From contig NZ_CP039965.1 in NCBI RefSeq assembly GCF_005234135.1, positions 124,001 through 188,000 of the forward strand: 64,000 bases of DNA. The letters are read 5' to 3'. Position numbers and translations under genes: made by a program. Each line of letters opens with the position of its first letter. Position 1 is the stretch's first letter. Shown here piece by piece: positions 17,776-26,277 of the stretch. Below the pieces are notes generated by a model. It was not told the origin of the DNA and did not search any database. It saw only the letters and a list, made by a program, of their open reading frames with translations. Source of the stretch: Pseudorhodobacter turbinis (GTDB taxonomy: Bacteria; Pseudomonadota; Alphaproteobacteria; Rhodobacterales; Rhodobacteraceae).

Positions 17776-18585
17776 ATGGTGCATATTATCGTTGTCGGAA
17801 ATGAAAAGGGCGGGTCGGGGAAATCCACCACCTCTATGCATGTGGCGACGGCTTTGGTGCGCATGGGGCACCGCGTTGGCGCCTTGGACCTTGATCTGCG
17901 GCAGCGCACCTTTGGCCGATACGTTGAGAACCGGCTGGCCTATCTGGAGCGGACCGGGCTGAACCTGCCATCGCCCGATTACCGGACCCTTCCCGAGGTT
18001 TCGGCAGAAGATCTTGGGCAGGGGGAGAACGCCTATGATGCGCGGCTTTCGGCGGCTGTCAGTGCCTTGGGCGCGGTGTCGGATTTCATCATCATCGACT
18101 GCCCCGGATCACATACCCGCCTAAGTCAGGTTGCCCACAGCCTTGCGGATACTTTGGTGACCCCGCTGAATGACAGTTTTATCGATTTTGATTTGCTGGC
18201 GCGGATTGATGCGGAAACCGGCAAGGTGATCGGCCCGTCTATCTATTCCGAGATGGTGTGGCAGGCCCGCCAGTTGCGGGCACAGGCAGGGTTGAAGCCG
18301 ATTGACTGGCTGGTCGTGCGCAACCGTCTTGGGGCGCAAAACATGCATAACAAGAAAAAGGTTGGCGCCGCGCTAGAGGAGTTGTCGCGTCGTATCGGCT
18401 TTCGTGTTGCCCCCGGCTTTTCCGAGCGGGTCATTTTCCGAGAGCTGTTTCCCCGTGGCCTGACCTTGTTGGATCTGAAAGATACTGGCGTGGATCAGCT
18501 GAATATGTCCAACCTCGCCGCGCGCCAGGAGCTGCGTGACCTCTTGGCCGAGCTTAGGCTGCCCGGCGTAACGGTAGAGTTTTGA
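17776..18585 (+). CDS. mipZ: MipZ-type division plane positioning ATPase (ParA family)
   Basis: A 269-residue deviant Walker ATPase: the loop GNEKGGSGKSTTSMHV occupies residues about 8-23, DLDLRQRTFGRYVENR follows near residue 38, and IIIDCPGSHTRL is the Walker B region. The DLDLRQRT segment, NDSFIDFDLL and the late LFPRGLTLLDLKD are the pattern of Caulobacter MipZ rather than plasmid or chromosomal ParA. In Caulobacter MipZ forms polar gradients with ParB and blocks FtsZ assembly away from midcell. No parB partner is adjacent, as is usual for MipZ. Confidence 0.88.
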   Translation: MVHIIVVGNEKGGSGKSTTSMHVATALVRMGHRVGALDLDLRQRTFGRYVENRLAYLERTGLNLPSPDYRTLPEVSAEDLGQGENAYDARLSAAVSALGAVSDFIIIDCPGSHTRLSQVAHSLADTLVTPLNDSFIDFDLLARIDAETGKVIGPSIYSEMVWQARQLRAQAGLKPIDWLVVRNRLGAQNMHNKKKVGAALEELSRRIGFRVAPGFSERVIFRELFPRGLTLLDLKDTGVDQLNMSNLAARQELRDLLAELRLPGVTVEF

Positions 18586-18712
18586 ACAGATTGAACAGTG
18601 GCGAGGGGCGATGACATTCTCTATCGAGCCGCGCCAGCCGTTCTAGTAAGATATCCTCTTGCATGGGGGCGGAGCGCTGGCTGAAGGCGATGAGGTCGCT
18701 TAAAGATTTCAT
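18554..18712 (-). CDS. Small hypothetical protein (52 residues)
   Basis: MKSLSDLIAFSQRSAPMQED followed by a basic C-terminus rich in Leu and Arg. The ATG at 18712 is preceded by GGAGCGG with good spacing, the main argument for reality. Its 3' end runs 32 bases into the convergent end of mipZ. No family was recognised. It could be spurious. Confidence 0.4.
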   Translation of the reverse strand: MKSLSDLIAFSQRSAPMQEDILLERLARLDRECHRPSPLFNLFKTLPLRRAA

Positions 18713-18829
18713 GATGTCCGCTCCGATCCACGATGTTTTCCTGAAACCAGATTTACCGTGAATTTGGGCGGGAATATGGCCTGGATTGGAAATCACTAAG
18801 CCGGAGTTGTGGCGTTTTAGTATAAACGT

Positions 18830-19174
18830 TTAGGAAGGGCTGTCGTCGGGGTCGGCATTTAGCTCGACAGCCAAAAAACGTTCAAAGGCATCGAGATTGA
18901 CGGGTTCAAACTGGCCAAATCCCTGCATCCAGACCGAGCTGCCGCGCAGCGCATCAGGTTCAAGTTTGCACCACTTCACACGACCACGTTTTTCCTGACT
19001 TATCAGCTTGGCATCGGCCAACACTTGCAGATGTTTTGAGATTGCCGCCAAAGACATCGTAAAAGGGGCTGCGACATCGGTCACGGCCATATCATCCTCT
19101 AGCAGCATCGACAGGATCGCGCGGCGGGTGGGGTCGGCCAAAGCGGCGAATGTGGCGTCCAGATCTGCGGTCAT
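18830..19174 (-). CDS. ArsR-family transcriptional regulator
   Basis: A 114-residue winged helix-turn-helix protein: FAALADPTRRAILSMLLEDD at the N-terminus and the recognition helix around MSLAAISKHLQVLADAKLIS. The cysteine pair of metal-sensing ArsR (ELCVCD) is absent, so it probably does not sense arsenic or heavy metals. The frame is open upstream from TTG 19210, but the ATG at 19174 (MTADLDATFAAL) is a standard start. A perfect palindrome 33 bases upstream is probably its own operator. Such regulators are often paired with SRPBCC proteins; none is adjacent here. Confidence 0.87.
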   Translation of the reverse strand: MTADLDATFAALADPTRRAILSMLLEDDMAVTDVAAPFTMSLAAISKHLQVLADAKLISQEKRGRVKWCKLEPDALRGSSVWMQGFGQFEPVNLDAFERFLAVELNADPDDSPS

Positions 19175-19206
19175 GCAAAAGCTTGTGCATCGCATGGCGG
19201 CAATCG

Positions 19207-19222
19207 TCAACCATTTGGTTGA
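19207..19222. promoter_or_regulatory. Probable ArsR operator palindrome
   Basis: TCAACCATTTGGTTGA: perfect 7-base arms around a 2-base centre, located just upstream of the arsR-family start. Similar CAACCA/TGGTTG palindromes serve ArsR regulators of the metal-independent type, so autoregulation is likely. Confidence 0.6.
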
Positions 19223-19344
19223 ATATGAAATTTGGCGTGGGCCTGTGCCAAAACCCGTAAAATCATTTGCGCAGGCTCGGGTGCCTTGGTGTATTTACTG
19301 CAAAAACAACAGGTTGTGATGATGGCTTCTCGGCGGATGCTTGC

Positions 19345-19373
19345 TTGACTCGGGGGGGCTGTCTGCGTAGGTA
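19345..19373 (+). promoter_or_regulatory. Candidate promoter of the F0 ATP synthase operon
   Basis: TTGACT at 19345-19350, 17-base spacer, then TAGGTA at 19368-19373, 30 bases before the atpI start. The -35 box is good; the -10 box is weak, as in many alphaproteobacterial promoters. Confidence 0.45.
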
Positions 19374-19403
19374 TGGCGCGAACGTTCAAGGGGCGTCCTT
19401 ACC

Positions 19404-19751
19404 ATGACGGAAGAACCCGATACCGCGCGCTTGAAGGCCCTGGAGGCCAGAATTGCCGCGATCAAGGGGAAGCCGGGTAAAGATAAAACCGAGAGCGGCA
19501 AGGCATTTTCGCAGAGTGAAATGGCCTGGAGGATGGTGCTCGAATTGGTGTCCGGCATGTTGCTGGGTTTGTCGATCGGGTTCGGGTTGGATTATGTCTT
19601 TGACATGCAGCCGCTCTTCTTGGTGATTTTTGCGCTGCTGGGTTTTGTGGCGGGGGTGCGGACCATGTTACGGACTGCGCAAACCATGCACGCAAAGCAT
19701 GATACACAACAGGCGGTAACGCCGATAAAGAACGAGGGCGACAATGGCTGA
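19404..19751 (+). CDS. atpI: ATP synthase assembly protein AtpI
   Basis: A 115-residue protein with a charged N-terminus (about 45 residues) and two membrane helices, [20 protein letters not shown] and [19 protein letters not shown], the AtpI/Yhdf-like pattern. AtpI assists assembly of the c-ring. The gene leads the F0 operon and its last eight bases overlap the start of atpB. Confidence 0.9.
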   Translation: MTEEPDTARLKALEARIAAIKGKPGKDKTESGKAFSQSEMAWRMVLELVSGMLLGLSIGFGLDYVFDMQPLFLVIFALLGFVAGVRTMLRTAQTMHAKHDTQQAVTPIKNEGDNG

Positions 19752-20493
19752 GGAAGGCGCAAGCGGTTTCCAGATTCACCCGATGGATCAGTTCATCGTG
19801 AAACCGCTGTTTGGCGGCGATCATATCGCTTGGTATACGATCACCAACGTAACCCTGTGGATGGCAATTGCTGTTGTGGCCATTGCCGCGATGCTGATGC
19901 TTGGCACCCGTCGCCGCGCTATCGTGCCATCGCGCAGCCAGTCGGTTGCCGAGATGATCTACGGTTTCGTGTACAACATGGTCGAAGAGGTGACGGGCCG
20001 CGAGGGGGTTAAATACTTCCCCTACGTGTTGACGTTGTTCCTGTTTATCCTGTTCTCCAACCTGCTCGGCCTCTTGCCGACAGCCTTCACCACGACCAGC
20101 CATATCGCCGTGACGATCGTCCTTGCGATGTTGGTGTTCCTTGGGGTGACCGTCCTTGGTTTCGTCAAGCACGGTATCGGGTTCTTGGGCATGTTCTGGG
20201 TGTCTTCGGCGCCCTTGGCGATCCGTCCAGTCCTGGCTGTGATCGAGGTTATTTCCTATTTCGTCCGTCCGGTTTCCCACTCCATTCGTTTGGCGGGCAA
20301 CCTTATGGCGGGCCATGCCGTGGTCAAAGTGATCGCCGGCTTTGCAACGCTGGTTGTGGCCTCTCCGGTCGTAATCGGTGCAGTAACAGCGCTTTACGGG
20401 CTGGAGCTGTTGGTGGCCTGCGTGCAGGCTTACGTCTTTACCATCCTGACCTGCGTATATCTGCGCGACGCCGTTGGCGACGTGCACCACTAA
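19744..20493 (+). CDS. atpB: F0F1 ATP synthase subunit a
   Basis: Subunit a forms the proton half-channels next to the c-ring. The 249-residue membrane protein contains [18 protein letters not shown] near residue 180, where the arginine is the essential residue of proton transfer, and the final helices with [15 protein letters not shown]. Length and order (I-a-c-b'-b) match the F0 operons of photosynthetic and related alphaproteobacteria, where F1 genes lie elsewhere. Confidence 0.97.
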   Translation: MAEEGASGFQIHPMDQFIVKPLFGGDHIAWYTITNVTLWMAIAVVAIAAMLMLGTRRRAIVPSRSQSVAEMIYGFVYNMVEEVTGREGVKYFPYVLTLFLFILFSNLLGLLPTAFTTTSHIAVTIVLAMLVFLGVTVLGFVKHGIGFLGMFWVSSAPLAIRPVLAVIEVISYFVRPVSHSIRLAGNLMAGHAVVKVIAGFATLVVASPVVIGAVTALYGLELLVACVQAYVFTILTCVYLRDAVGDVHH

Positions 20494-20537
20494 GGTCTCA
20501 ATCAAACCAAACTACTATTCCATAAGGAGCAAATGCT

Positions 20538-20774
20538 ATGGAAGGCGAACTCGCACAAATGGGTAAGTACATCGGAGCAGGCCTTGCAGCTTTCGGGCTT
20601 GGCGGCGCTGGTATCGGCGTGGGCAACATTGCAGGGAACTTCCTTGCAGGCGCTCTGCGTAACCCTTCGGCTGCTGCCGGTCAGACTGCAACACTGTTCG
20701 TCGGCATCGCATTCGCCGAAGCACTGGGCATCTTCTCGTTCCTGATCGCCCTGCTGCTGATGTTTGCGGTCTGA
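20538..20774 (+). CDS. atpE: F0F1 ATP synthase subunit c
   Basis: A 78-residue hairpin of two membrane helices forming the rotor ring. The polar loop [11 protein letters not shown] is standard, and E61 in AFAEALGIF is the proton-carrying carboxylate. The conserved glycine pattern is [11 protein letters not shown] in helix 1. AAGGAGC precedes the ATG. Protons rather than sodium are expected because the Na-specific Gln/Ser/Thr ligand set is not seen. Confidence 0.97.
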   Translation: MEGELAQMGKYIGAGLAAFGLGGAGIGVGNIAGNFLAGALRNPSAAAGQTATLFVGIAFAEALGIFSFLIALLLMFAV

Positions 20775-20849
20775 TCCACGCTTTCGTGACCTTTCGGCCG
20801 GACGGGATTTCCCCGCCCGGCCAAGTCTTGAGGATGCTGGAGAAACGAC

Positions 20850-21404
20850 ATGGCGACTGAAGTGCTTGACGCTGCAGCAGCAGCCCACGAGGCGGGCCAC
20901 ACGGCCGAAACCTCCTCCGGCATGCCGCAGCTTGATATTACGACTTGGGACAACCAGATCTTCTGGCTCTTGGTGTCCTTGGTTGCAATCTACCTGATCG
21001 TGACCCGTGTGGCTGTGCCACGCATCGGGGCGGTTTTGGCTGAACGCCGTGGTACGATCACCAATGATCTGGCCGCCGCGGAAGAGCTGAAGCTGAAAGC
21101 GAATGAGGCAGAAACTGCTTATAACAAGGCGCTTGCCGCCGCACGGGAAGAGGCTTCAAAGATTGTTGCCGCTGCCCGTATGGACATAGAAGCGGATCTG
21201 GCGAAAGCCACCGCCAAAGCCGACGCCGATATTGAAGCGAAGACCGCTGTCTCTGAAAAGCGGATCGCGGAGATTCGTGAAGGGGCTATGGAAAGCGTGA
21301 CCGAAGTGGCCAAAGATACCGCCAAAGAGCTGGTTGCAGTTCTGGGTGGTAAGGCGGATGCTCGGGCAATCAATGCGGCTGTGTCCGCGCGTTTGAAAGG
21401 ATAA
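20850..21404 (+). CDS. atpX: F0F1 ATP synthase subunit b' (second b-type stator subunit)
   Basis: A 184-residue stator protein with an N-terminal polar arm (30 residues), one membrane helix near residues 35-53 ([21 protein letters not shown]) and a long alanine/glutamate/lysine-rich coiled helix. Presence of two different b-type genes in tandem is typical of alphaproteobacteria and phototrophs, where b and b' form a heterodimeric peripheral stalk. It lies 75 bases after atpE and 4 bases before atpF. Confidence 0.92.
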   Translation: MATEVLDAAAAAHEAGHTAETSSGMPQLDITTWDNQIFWLLVSLVAIYLIVTRVAVPRIGAVLAERRGTITNDLAAAEELKLKANEAETAYNKALAAAREEASKIVAAARMDIEADLAKATAKADADIEAKTAVSEKRIAEIREGAMESVTEVAKDTAKELVAVLGGKADARAINAAVSARLKG

Positions 21405-21408
21405 TGCC

Positions 21409-21963
21409 ATGAAAAAGCTGATCCTTTTGGCAAGCGCCACCGCCACACCGGCCCTTGCGGCCTCTGGCCCGTTCTTCTCGCTTGGCAATACCGACTTTAT
21501 CGTGACGGTTGCCTTTATCTTGTTCATCGGTGTGCTGCTGAAATTCGGCGTACCGGGCATGGTGACCGGACTTCTGGACAAGCGTGCAGAGCAGATCAAA
21601 GCCGATCTGGATGAGGCCCGCGCGTTGCGCGAAGAGGCCAAAGCCATTCTGGCAAGCTATGAGCGCAAGAAGAAAGAAGTGCAGGAGCAGTCCGATCGTA
21701 TCGTTGCCTCTGCCAAGGAAGAAGCGGTTGCTGCGGCGGAACAAGCCAAGGTTGACCTTGCGAATTCCATTGCCCGGCGTCTTGCCGGTGCAGAGGACCG
21801 GATTGCCTCGGCTGAAGCCGGTGCTATTCGGGCCGTGCGCGAGCATGCGGTTACGGTTGCAATTGCAGCGGCAAGCGATGTGCTGGCCAAGCAAGCGACA
21901 CCGGAAACTGTATCTGCCTCGGTGGATGATGCGATCAAACAGGTTGGCGCAAAAATGCACTAA
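21409..21963 (+). CDS. atpF: F0F1 ATP synthase subunit b
   Basis: A 184-residue b subunit. The N-terminus includes a hydrophobic opening (MKKLILLASATATPALAASG) that resembles a signal or first helix, then the membrane helix TVAFILFIGVLLKFGVPGMV, and a charged coiled segment from about residue 60 (LDKRAEQIKADLDEARALRE). It is the last gene of the operon and is followed by a strong terminator. Confidence 0.94.
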   Translation: MKKLILLASATATPALAASGPFFSLGNTDFIVTVAFILFIGVLLKFGVPGMVTGLLDKRAEQIKADLDEARALREEAKAILASYERKKKEVQEQSDRIVASAKEEAVAAAEQAKVDLANSIARRLAGAEDRIASAEAGAIRAVREHAVTVAIAAASDVLAKQATPETVSASVDDAIKQVGAKMH

Positions 21964-21989
21964 CCGGTTTCTATCGGATCAAATTCTAG

Positions 21990-22016
21990 AAAGCCCGGCA
22001 TGAGTGCCGGGCTTTT
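21990..22016 (+). terminator. Rho-independent terminator after atpF
   Basis: AAAGCCCGGCA, TGAG loop, TGCCGGGCTTT: an 11-pair stem. It lies between the convergent atpF and GntR-family genes and its A/T ends could serve both directions. Confidence 0.85.
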
Positions 22017-22021
22017 CAGTT

Positions 22022-22795
22022 TCAAGGGCCGCGTGTAAGCTCATGACCCAGCCGTTGCTGTGCAATTGCTTCATGGCGTTCAGCCTTTAGCTGTTCGGTC
22101 AGCGCCGTTTCCACAAAGTCGAGATGTGTATCTATCGCTGCGCGAGCGGCGGCAGGGTCACGCGATTGTAGCGCCGCATTGATCGCGCGATGTTGGTCAA
22201 GCAGCATGCTGCGGGTCGTCCGGTTGCGGAACATCATTTGCCGATTGTAGAACACGCCTTGTTTCAAAAGATCATACATCGACCGCATCATATGCAGCAT
22301 GATGACGTTATGGCTGGCCTCGATGATCGCCATATGAAACCCCGCATCCAGCTCCGCCTCCTCCGCAGAGGCGCGTTTGGTATGGGCAGCCTCCATCCGG
22401 GCAAAAATCGTGCCGATCACCTGCAAGTCTGTATCAGACGCCAGCTTTGCGGCGCGTTCGGCGGCCAGCCCCTCCATATCACGGCGAAAGGCAAGGTAAT
22501 CGAAAACCGATTCCTCATGGCGGGCAAAGAGCTTTATCAGCGCATCGGAAAACGCAGAGCCCAGAACCTCGGCCACGAAGATCCCTGATCCGGGGCGGCT
22601 GGTCAAAAGCCCGCGGGCCTGAAGATCGGCAATCGCATCACGCAGGCTGGGACGGGATACATTCAGCCGTTCCGAGAGGTCCCTTTCGGGGGGGAGGCGG
22701 TCGCCCGGCCGCAGAATGCCGCGTAAGATTAGCTGCTCAATCTGGCGGATAACGGCGGCAGAGAGCTTTTCGGCGTGGACTGGTTGAAAGGGCAT
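22022..22795 (-). CDS. GntR-family regulator, FadR/FCD subfamily
   Basis: A 257-residue regulator: winged helix-turn-helix at about residues 8-72 (ILRGILRPGDRLPPERDLSE, VSRPSLRDAIADLQ) and an all-helical FCD ligand domain with the metal-binding pattern D...H...H visible as FHMAIIEASHN and HRAINAAL. The FCD subfamily mostly senses small carboxylic acids such as pyruvate, lactate or glycolate. The ATG at 22795 is chosen over one at 22810 because GGAGG stands five bases before it. No target operon is adjacent. Confidence 0.88.
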   Translation of the reverse strand: MPFQPVHAEKLSAAVIRQIEQLILRGILRPGDRLPPERDLSERLNVSRPSLRDAIADLQARGLLTSRPGSGIFVAEVLGSAFSDALIKLFARHEESVFDYLAFRRDMEGLAAERAAKLASDTDLQVIGTIFARMEAAHTKRASAEEAELDAGFHMAIIEASHNVIMLHMMRSMYDLLKQGVFYNRQMMFRNRTTRSMLLDQHRAINAALQSRDPAAARAAIDTHLDFVETALTEQLKAERHEAIAQQRLGHELTRGP

Positions 22796-22854
22796 AGACG
22801 CCTCCGGCATGAATTGGTTAGATTCTATGACCGCAGCGACGGATCCTCAACACT

Positions 22855-22883
22855 AAAAAAGGGCGGGGATGAACCCGCCCTTT
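22855..22883 (-). terminator. Rho-independent terminator after the OmpA-like gene
   Basis: On the minus strand AAAGGGCGGG pairs with CCCGCCCTTT around a 6-base loop and is followed by six T. It ends transcription of the ompA-like gene before the GntR gene. Confidence 0.87.
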
Positions 22884-22903
22884 CTGCATCCATTCCCAAA
22901 AGA

Positions 22904-23554
22904 TCAGTTCGGGCGGATGATGATTTCCACGCGGCGGTTTTGCGCGCGACCCGCATCGGAGAGGTTGGAAGCAATCGGCTGATCCTCGCCACGACCAAAG
23001 GCTACGATGCGCGCGCCGGGCACACCATTGACCTGCAAGATCGAGGAAACGGCAGCGGCGCGGCGCTGCGACAGCTGCTGGTTATAGGCAGCAGCACCGG
23101 TGTTATCGGTATGGCCGATCACCTGCACGGTGGTGTTTGGGTAGCTGAGCAGGCTGCGCGCCACGGCTTGCAAGTCGCGGGTCAGGTCGCTGCGCAATGT
23201 GGCACTATCGGTAGCAAAGAGGATGTCTTGCGGCAGGTTCACCACCAGCTCATTGCCGGTGTTGGTTACGGACACGCGGTCGTTGCCGATGGTGTTGCGC
23301 AGATCTGCGGCTTGCGCATCCAGTTGCGACCCGATCGCCCCGCCAAGCAAAGCGCCGACGCCAGCCCCAAGGGCGGCTTTGGCCAGCTTGTTGTCACCAT
23401 TGCTGGAGGCGCCAAGCGCGCCGCCGATCAGCGCACCGGCTGTGGCACCCGTACGGGAGCGGCGGTTTTCCTCGGTGGTGGGGGTGGGGGCAACGCAGGC
23501 AGCAAGTGTCATTGCCGACAGGGTCAACAGGATAATTGGTGTTCTGATCGTCAT
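22904..23554 (-). CDS. OmpA-family lipoprotein with glycine-zipper domain
   Basis: A 216-residue exported protein. The signal ends in a lipobox (TLAAC near residue 20). A glycine zipper (GATAGALIGGALGA and GVGALLGGAIGSQL) lies at about residues 40-80, and a C-terminal OmpA peptidoglycan-binding domain from about 100 includes VIGHTDNTGAAAYNQQLSQR and a final NRRVEIII. The ATG at 23554 is the first that gives a proper signal; the longer open frame is read-through. It probably anchors outer membrane to peptidoglycan (family knowledge). Close relatives are named YiaD/Pal-like. Confidence 0.9.
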   Translation of the reverse strand: MTIRTPIILLTLSAMTLAACVAPTPTTEENRRSRTGATAGALIGGALGASSNGDNKLAKAALGAGVGALLGGAIGSQLDAQAADLRNTIGNDRVSVTNTGNELVVNLPQDILFATDSATLRSDLTRDLQAVARSLLSYPNTTVQVIGHTDNTGAAAYNQQLSQRRAAAVSSILQVNGVPGARIVAFGRGEDQPIASNLSDAGRAQNRRVEIIIRPN

Positions 23555-23661
23555 TTCATGCCTCATCTTATTGGCCCCGTAAAAGGGAGCATGGACCTTT
23601 ATACACTCGAACGTGGCATGCTGCATCTGGTTCCACGCGGCTTTAGGCGGAAACTGGCCAG

Positions 23662-24528
23662 TTAGCCGTCTATTGCCGTAGTTTCGTGATCGGCCCGCGC
23701 GCCCTCCCACGCCAGCAATGCGCGTTTGACCGGCAGGCCCCAGTGATAGCCCCCCAAAGCACCGGATTTTCGCAGGGCGCGGTGGCAGGGGATCAGCCAG
23801 CTAACCGGGTTGCGCCCCACGGCTGTGCCAACTGCGCGAACGGCCTTGGGGTGGCCGATTGCGGCGGCAATCTCGGAATAACTGGTGACATGGCCCGAAG
23901 GAATGCGCATCAAGGCCTCCCATACTTTGATCTGGAACGGCGCGCCGATCATGTAGATCGGGGCTTTGTCCGCGCTTGGGGTGGCCCCGAAGGCGGTCTG
24001 CACCCAAGGGCGCAGCATCGCGTCATCTTGCCGGAACGCGGCCTTGGGCCAGCGAGAGGTCAGATCCTGCATCGTCGCGGCCTCTGTGGTTTCGGCGGAG
24101 AACCCGATGCCGCATATGCCCTTTTCGGTGCCCATAACCAATGCGGGGCCAAAGGGGCTGTCAAACCAACCCCAGCGGATTATCAGCCCCGCGCCGCCAC
24201 TGGCATATTCGCCGGGGGTCATCGCCTCCCACCGCAGGAAAAGATCGTGCAGGCGGCTGGTGCCGGACAGATTGGTGGCCATGCTGGTTTCCAGAACTGT
24301 GAAGCGATCCGCCAACAGGCGGCGGGCGTGATCCAGCGTCAGATATTGCTGATACCGCTTGGGCGAAACGCCGACCCATTGCGAGAACAACCTTTGGAAA
24401 TGTGCCGCACTCATCCCCATTTCAGCGGCAAGCGCGTCAAGCTGAAGGGGGGCGCCATGGGCATCAATCGCCGCAATCGCGCGGCGCATGACGTTAAAAT
24501 GATAGCTGTTGCCTTGATCGTTTGACAT
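23662..24528 (-). CDS. Ada-like bifunctional protein: AraC-type HTH plus O6-methylguanine-DNA methyltransferase
   Basis: A 288-residue protein with an N-terminal AraC helix-turn-helix region (residues about 10-105, AAEMGMSAAHFQRLFSQWVG) and a C-terminal MGMT domain. The acceptor cysteine is C248 in the canonical PCHR motif, followed by GALGGYHWGLPVKRALL. The N-terminal zinc domain of enteric Ada, which senses methylphosphotriesters, is missing, so the protein can repair O6-alkylguanine but cannot switch on transcription in the classical way. The ATG at 24528 is preferred over the longer frame. Divergent from nth, making a small DNA-repair locus. Confidence 0.92.
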   Translation of the reverse strand: MSNDQGNSYHFNVMRRAIAAIDAHGAPLQLDALAAEMGMSAAHFQRLFSQWVGVSPKRYQQYLTLDHARRLLADRFTVLETSMATNLSGTSRLHDLFLRWEAMTPGEYASGGAGLIIRWGWFDSPFGPALVMGTEKGICGIGFSAETTEAATMQDLTSRWPKAAFRQDDAMLRPWVQTAFGATPSADKAPIYMIGAPFQIKVWEALMRIPSGHVTSYSEIAAAIGHPKAVRAVGTAVGRNPVSWLIPCHRALRKSGALGGYHWGLPVKRALLAWEGARADHETTAIDG

Positions 24529-24643
24529 GATGCCGCTCCCTTTGCCCCAGCTTAACCTTCGTGGGGCGGTTTCACGACCCGTTTCCTGCACAAAACCGGC
24601 CCAAGCCTTGCGGGGGCGCGTTATTTTGGGCATAGGGTTCGGC

Positions 24644-25288
24644 ATGGTAAAACAGCTTGATTATCAAACGATCAAAGAGATTTTCACCCGGTTTCAGGCG
24701 TCAGAGCCGGAACCGCAGGGCGAGCTTTTTCACACCAACGCCTATACCTTGCTGGTTGCCGTGGCGCTTTCGGCGCAGGCGACGGATGCGGGTGTGAACA
24801 AGGCCACGCGGCCCCTGTTTGCCAAGGTCGACACCCCGCAAAAGATGCTCGATCTGGGGCTGGAGGCGCTGACCGAGGCGATTAAGACCATCGGCCTTTT
24901 TCGCAACAAGGCCAAGAATGTGATGAAAATGGCCGAGATCTTGGTGGCCGACTATGGTGGCGAGGTGCCGTCCAGCCGCGCGGCGCTGCAATCGCTGCCG
25001 GGGGTCGGGCGCAAGACGGCGAATGTGGTGCTGAATATGTGGTTTCACATGCCCGCGCAGGCCGTTGATACGCACATCTTTCGCATTGGCAACCGTACCG
25101 GCATTTGCCCCGGCAAGAATGTCGACATCGTAGAGCGCGCGATCGAAGACCATATTCCTGCAGAGTTTCAACAGCATGCGCATCACTGGCTGATTTTGCA
25201 TGGGCGCTATATCTGTATCGCGCGCAAACCCAAATGCGGAAACTGCGTTATCCGCGACCTTTGCCCCTATGAGGATAAGACAATATGA
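24644..25288 (+). CDS. nth: Endonuclease III (DNA glycosylase/AP lyase)
   Basis: Nth removes oxidised pyrimidines and nicks abasic sites. In the 214-residue product the helix-hairpin-helix reads LPGVGRKTANVVL, with the catalytic lysine, followed by VDTHIFRIGNR with the catalytic aspartate. The C-terminal 4Fe-4S cluster ligands follow the Cys-X6-Cys-X2-Cys-X5-Cys spacing in CIARKPKCGNCVIRDLC. The open frame extends upstream but the ATG at 24644 gives the normal N-terminus. Its TGA overlaps the next ATG (ATGA). Confidence 0.96.
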   Translation: MVKQLDYQTIKEIFTRFQASEPEPQGELFHTNAYTLLVAVALSAQATDAGVNKATRPLFAKVDTPQKMLDLGLEALTEAIKTIGLFRNKAKNVMKMAEILVADYGGEVPSSRAALQSLPGVGRKTANVVLNMWFHMPAQAVDTHIFRIGNRTGICPGKNVDIVERAIEDHIPAEFQQHAHHWLILHGRYICIARKPKCGNCVIRDLCPYEDKTI

Positions 25289-26277
25289 AGATGTTTCAAG
25301 TGGTCGGTATCGGCAACGCGATGGTGGATGTTCTGGCCCATACCGATGAGGGTTTCTTGACCGACAACGGTATCGGCAAGGGCATCATGCAGCTTATCGA
25401 CATGGAGCGTGCGGTGGACCTTTACGGCCGCATCGGGCCCGCCAAGGAAATTTCGGGCGGATCGGCGGCCAATACGATTGCGGGCGTGGCACATCTGGGC
25501 GGACGGACGGCCTACGTCGGCAAGGTTAAGGATGACCAGCTGGGTGCGATCTTTGTGCATGACATGCGCGCGCAAGGTGCGGTTTATGAAACTGCACTGG
25601 CCCCCAAAGATGAAGCGCAAGAGACGGGGCGTTGCATCGTTCTGGTGACGCCGGATGGTGAACGTTCGATGAACACCTATCTTGGGGTGACGGAATTTTT
25701 GACACCCGCCGATATTGATGAAGCCCAGATGGCGAATGCCGAATGGATTTACCTAGAGGGCTACCGCTTTGACGGGCCGGAAAGCCATCAGGCCTTTGCC
25801 AAGGCGATTGCGGCCTGCAAAGGGGCGGGGGGGCGTGTCTCGATTACTCTGTCGGATGCGTTTTGTGTGGAACGCCACCGTGATGCCTTTCGCCGGATGA
25901 TCGTCGAGGATGTTAATTTTCTGTTCGCCAACCGGGCAGAGATTTTGTCAATGTATCAGACCGAAGATTTCGATGCTGCGCTAAAAGCCGCGTCAAAGGA
26001 TGTGGCGATCGTGGCCTGCACAGATAGCGAGAACGGCGCGCATATCCTGTCGGGTGGCGAACATTGGCATGTGCCTGCGGTTCCGACGCAAATTGTTGAT
26101 GCAACCGGTGCTGGGGATCTGTTTGCGGGTGCGTTTTTGTGGGGGATGACCAACGGGCATGATCTGCAAACAGCCGCACGTATGGGAAATATCGCGGCCT
26201 CCGAGGTGATCAGTCACATCGGCGCGCGGCCCGAGACGGACTTGAAGGCGCTATTTTCTGAGGCTGGCGTGATTTGA
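25285..26277 (+). CDS. PfkB-family carbohydrate/nucleoside kinase (adenosine kinase-like)
   Basis: A 330-residue ribokinase-fold kinase. The N-terminal substrate motif is GSAANTIAGVAHLGGR near residues 52-67, and the C-terminal anion hole and catalytic base are in DATGAGDLFAGAF, with D278 as the base. Proteins of this subgroup in Rhodobacteraceae are usually annotated as adenosine kinase, but substrate cannot be fixed by sequence alone. Translational coupling to nth is probable through the ATGA overlap, although the two functions are unrelated. Confidence 0.87.
   Translation: MKMFQVVGIGNAMVDVLAHTDEGFLTDNGIGKGIMQLIDMERAVDLYGRIGPAKEISGGSAANTIAGVAHLGGRTAYVGKVKDDQLGAIFVHDMRAQGAVYETALAPKDEAQETGRCIVLVTPDGERSMNTYLGVTEFLTPADIDEAQMANAEWIYLEGYRFDGPESHQAFAKAIAACKGAGGRVSITLSDAFCVERHRDAFRRMIVEDVNFLFANRAEILSMYQTEDFDAALKAASKDVAIVACTDSENGAHILSGGEHWHVPAVPTQIVDATGAGDLFAGAFLWGMTNGHDLQTAARMGNIAASEVISHIGARPETDLKALFSEAGVI

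Noticed and set aside
19462..20505. 347-codon minus-strand frame opposite atpI-atpB
   Set aside because: The atp genes are unmistakable and this frame has no motif; His/Asp/Gln-rich shadow.
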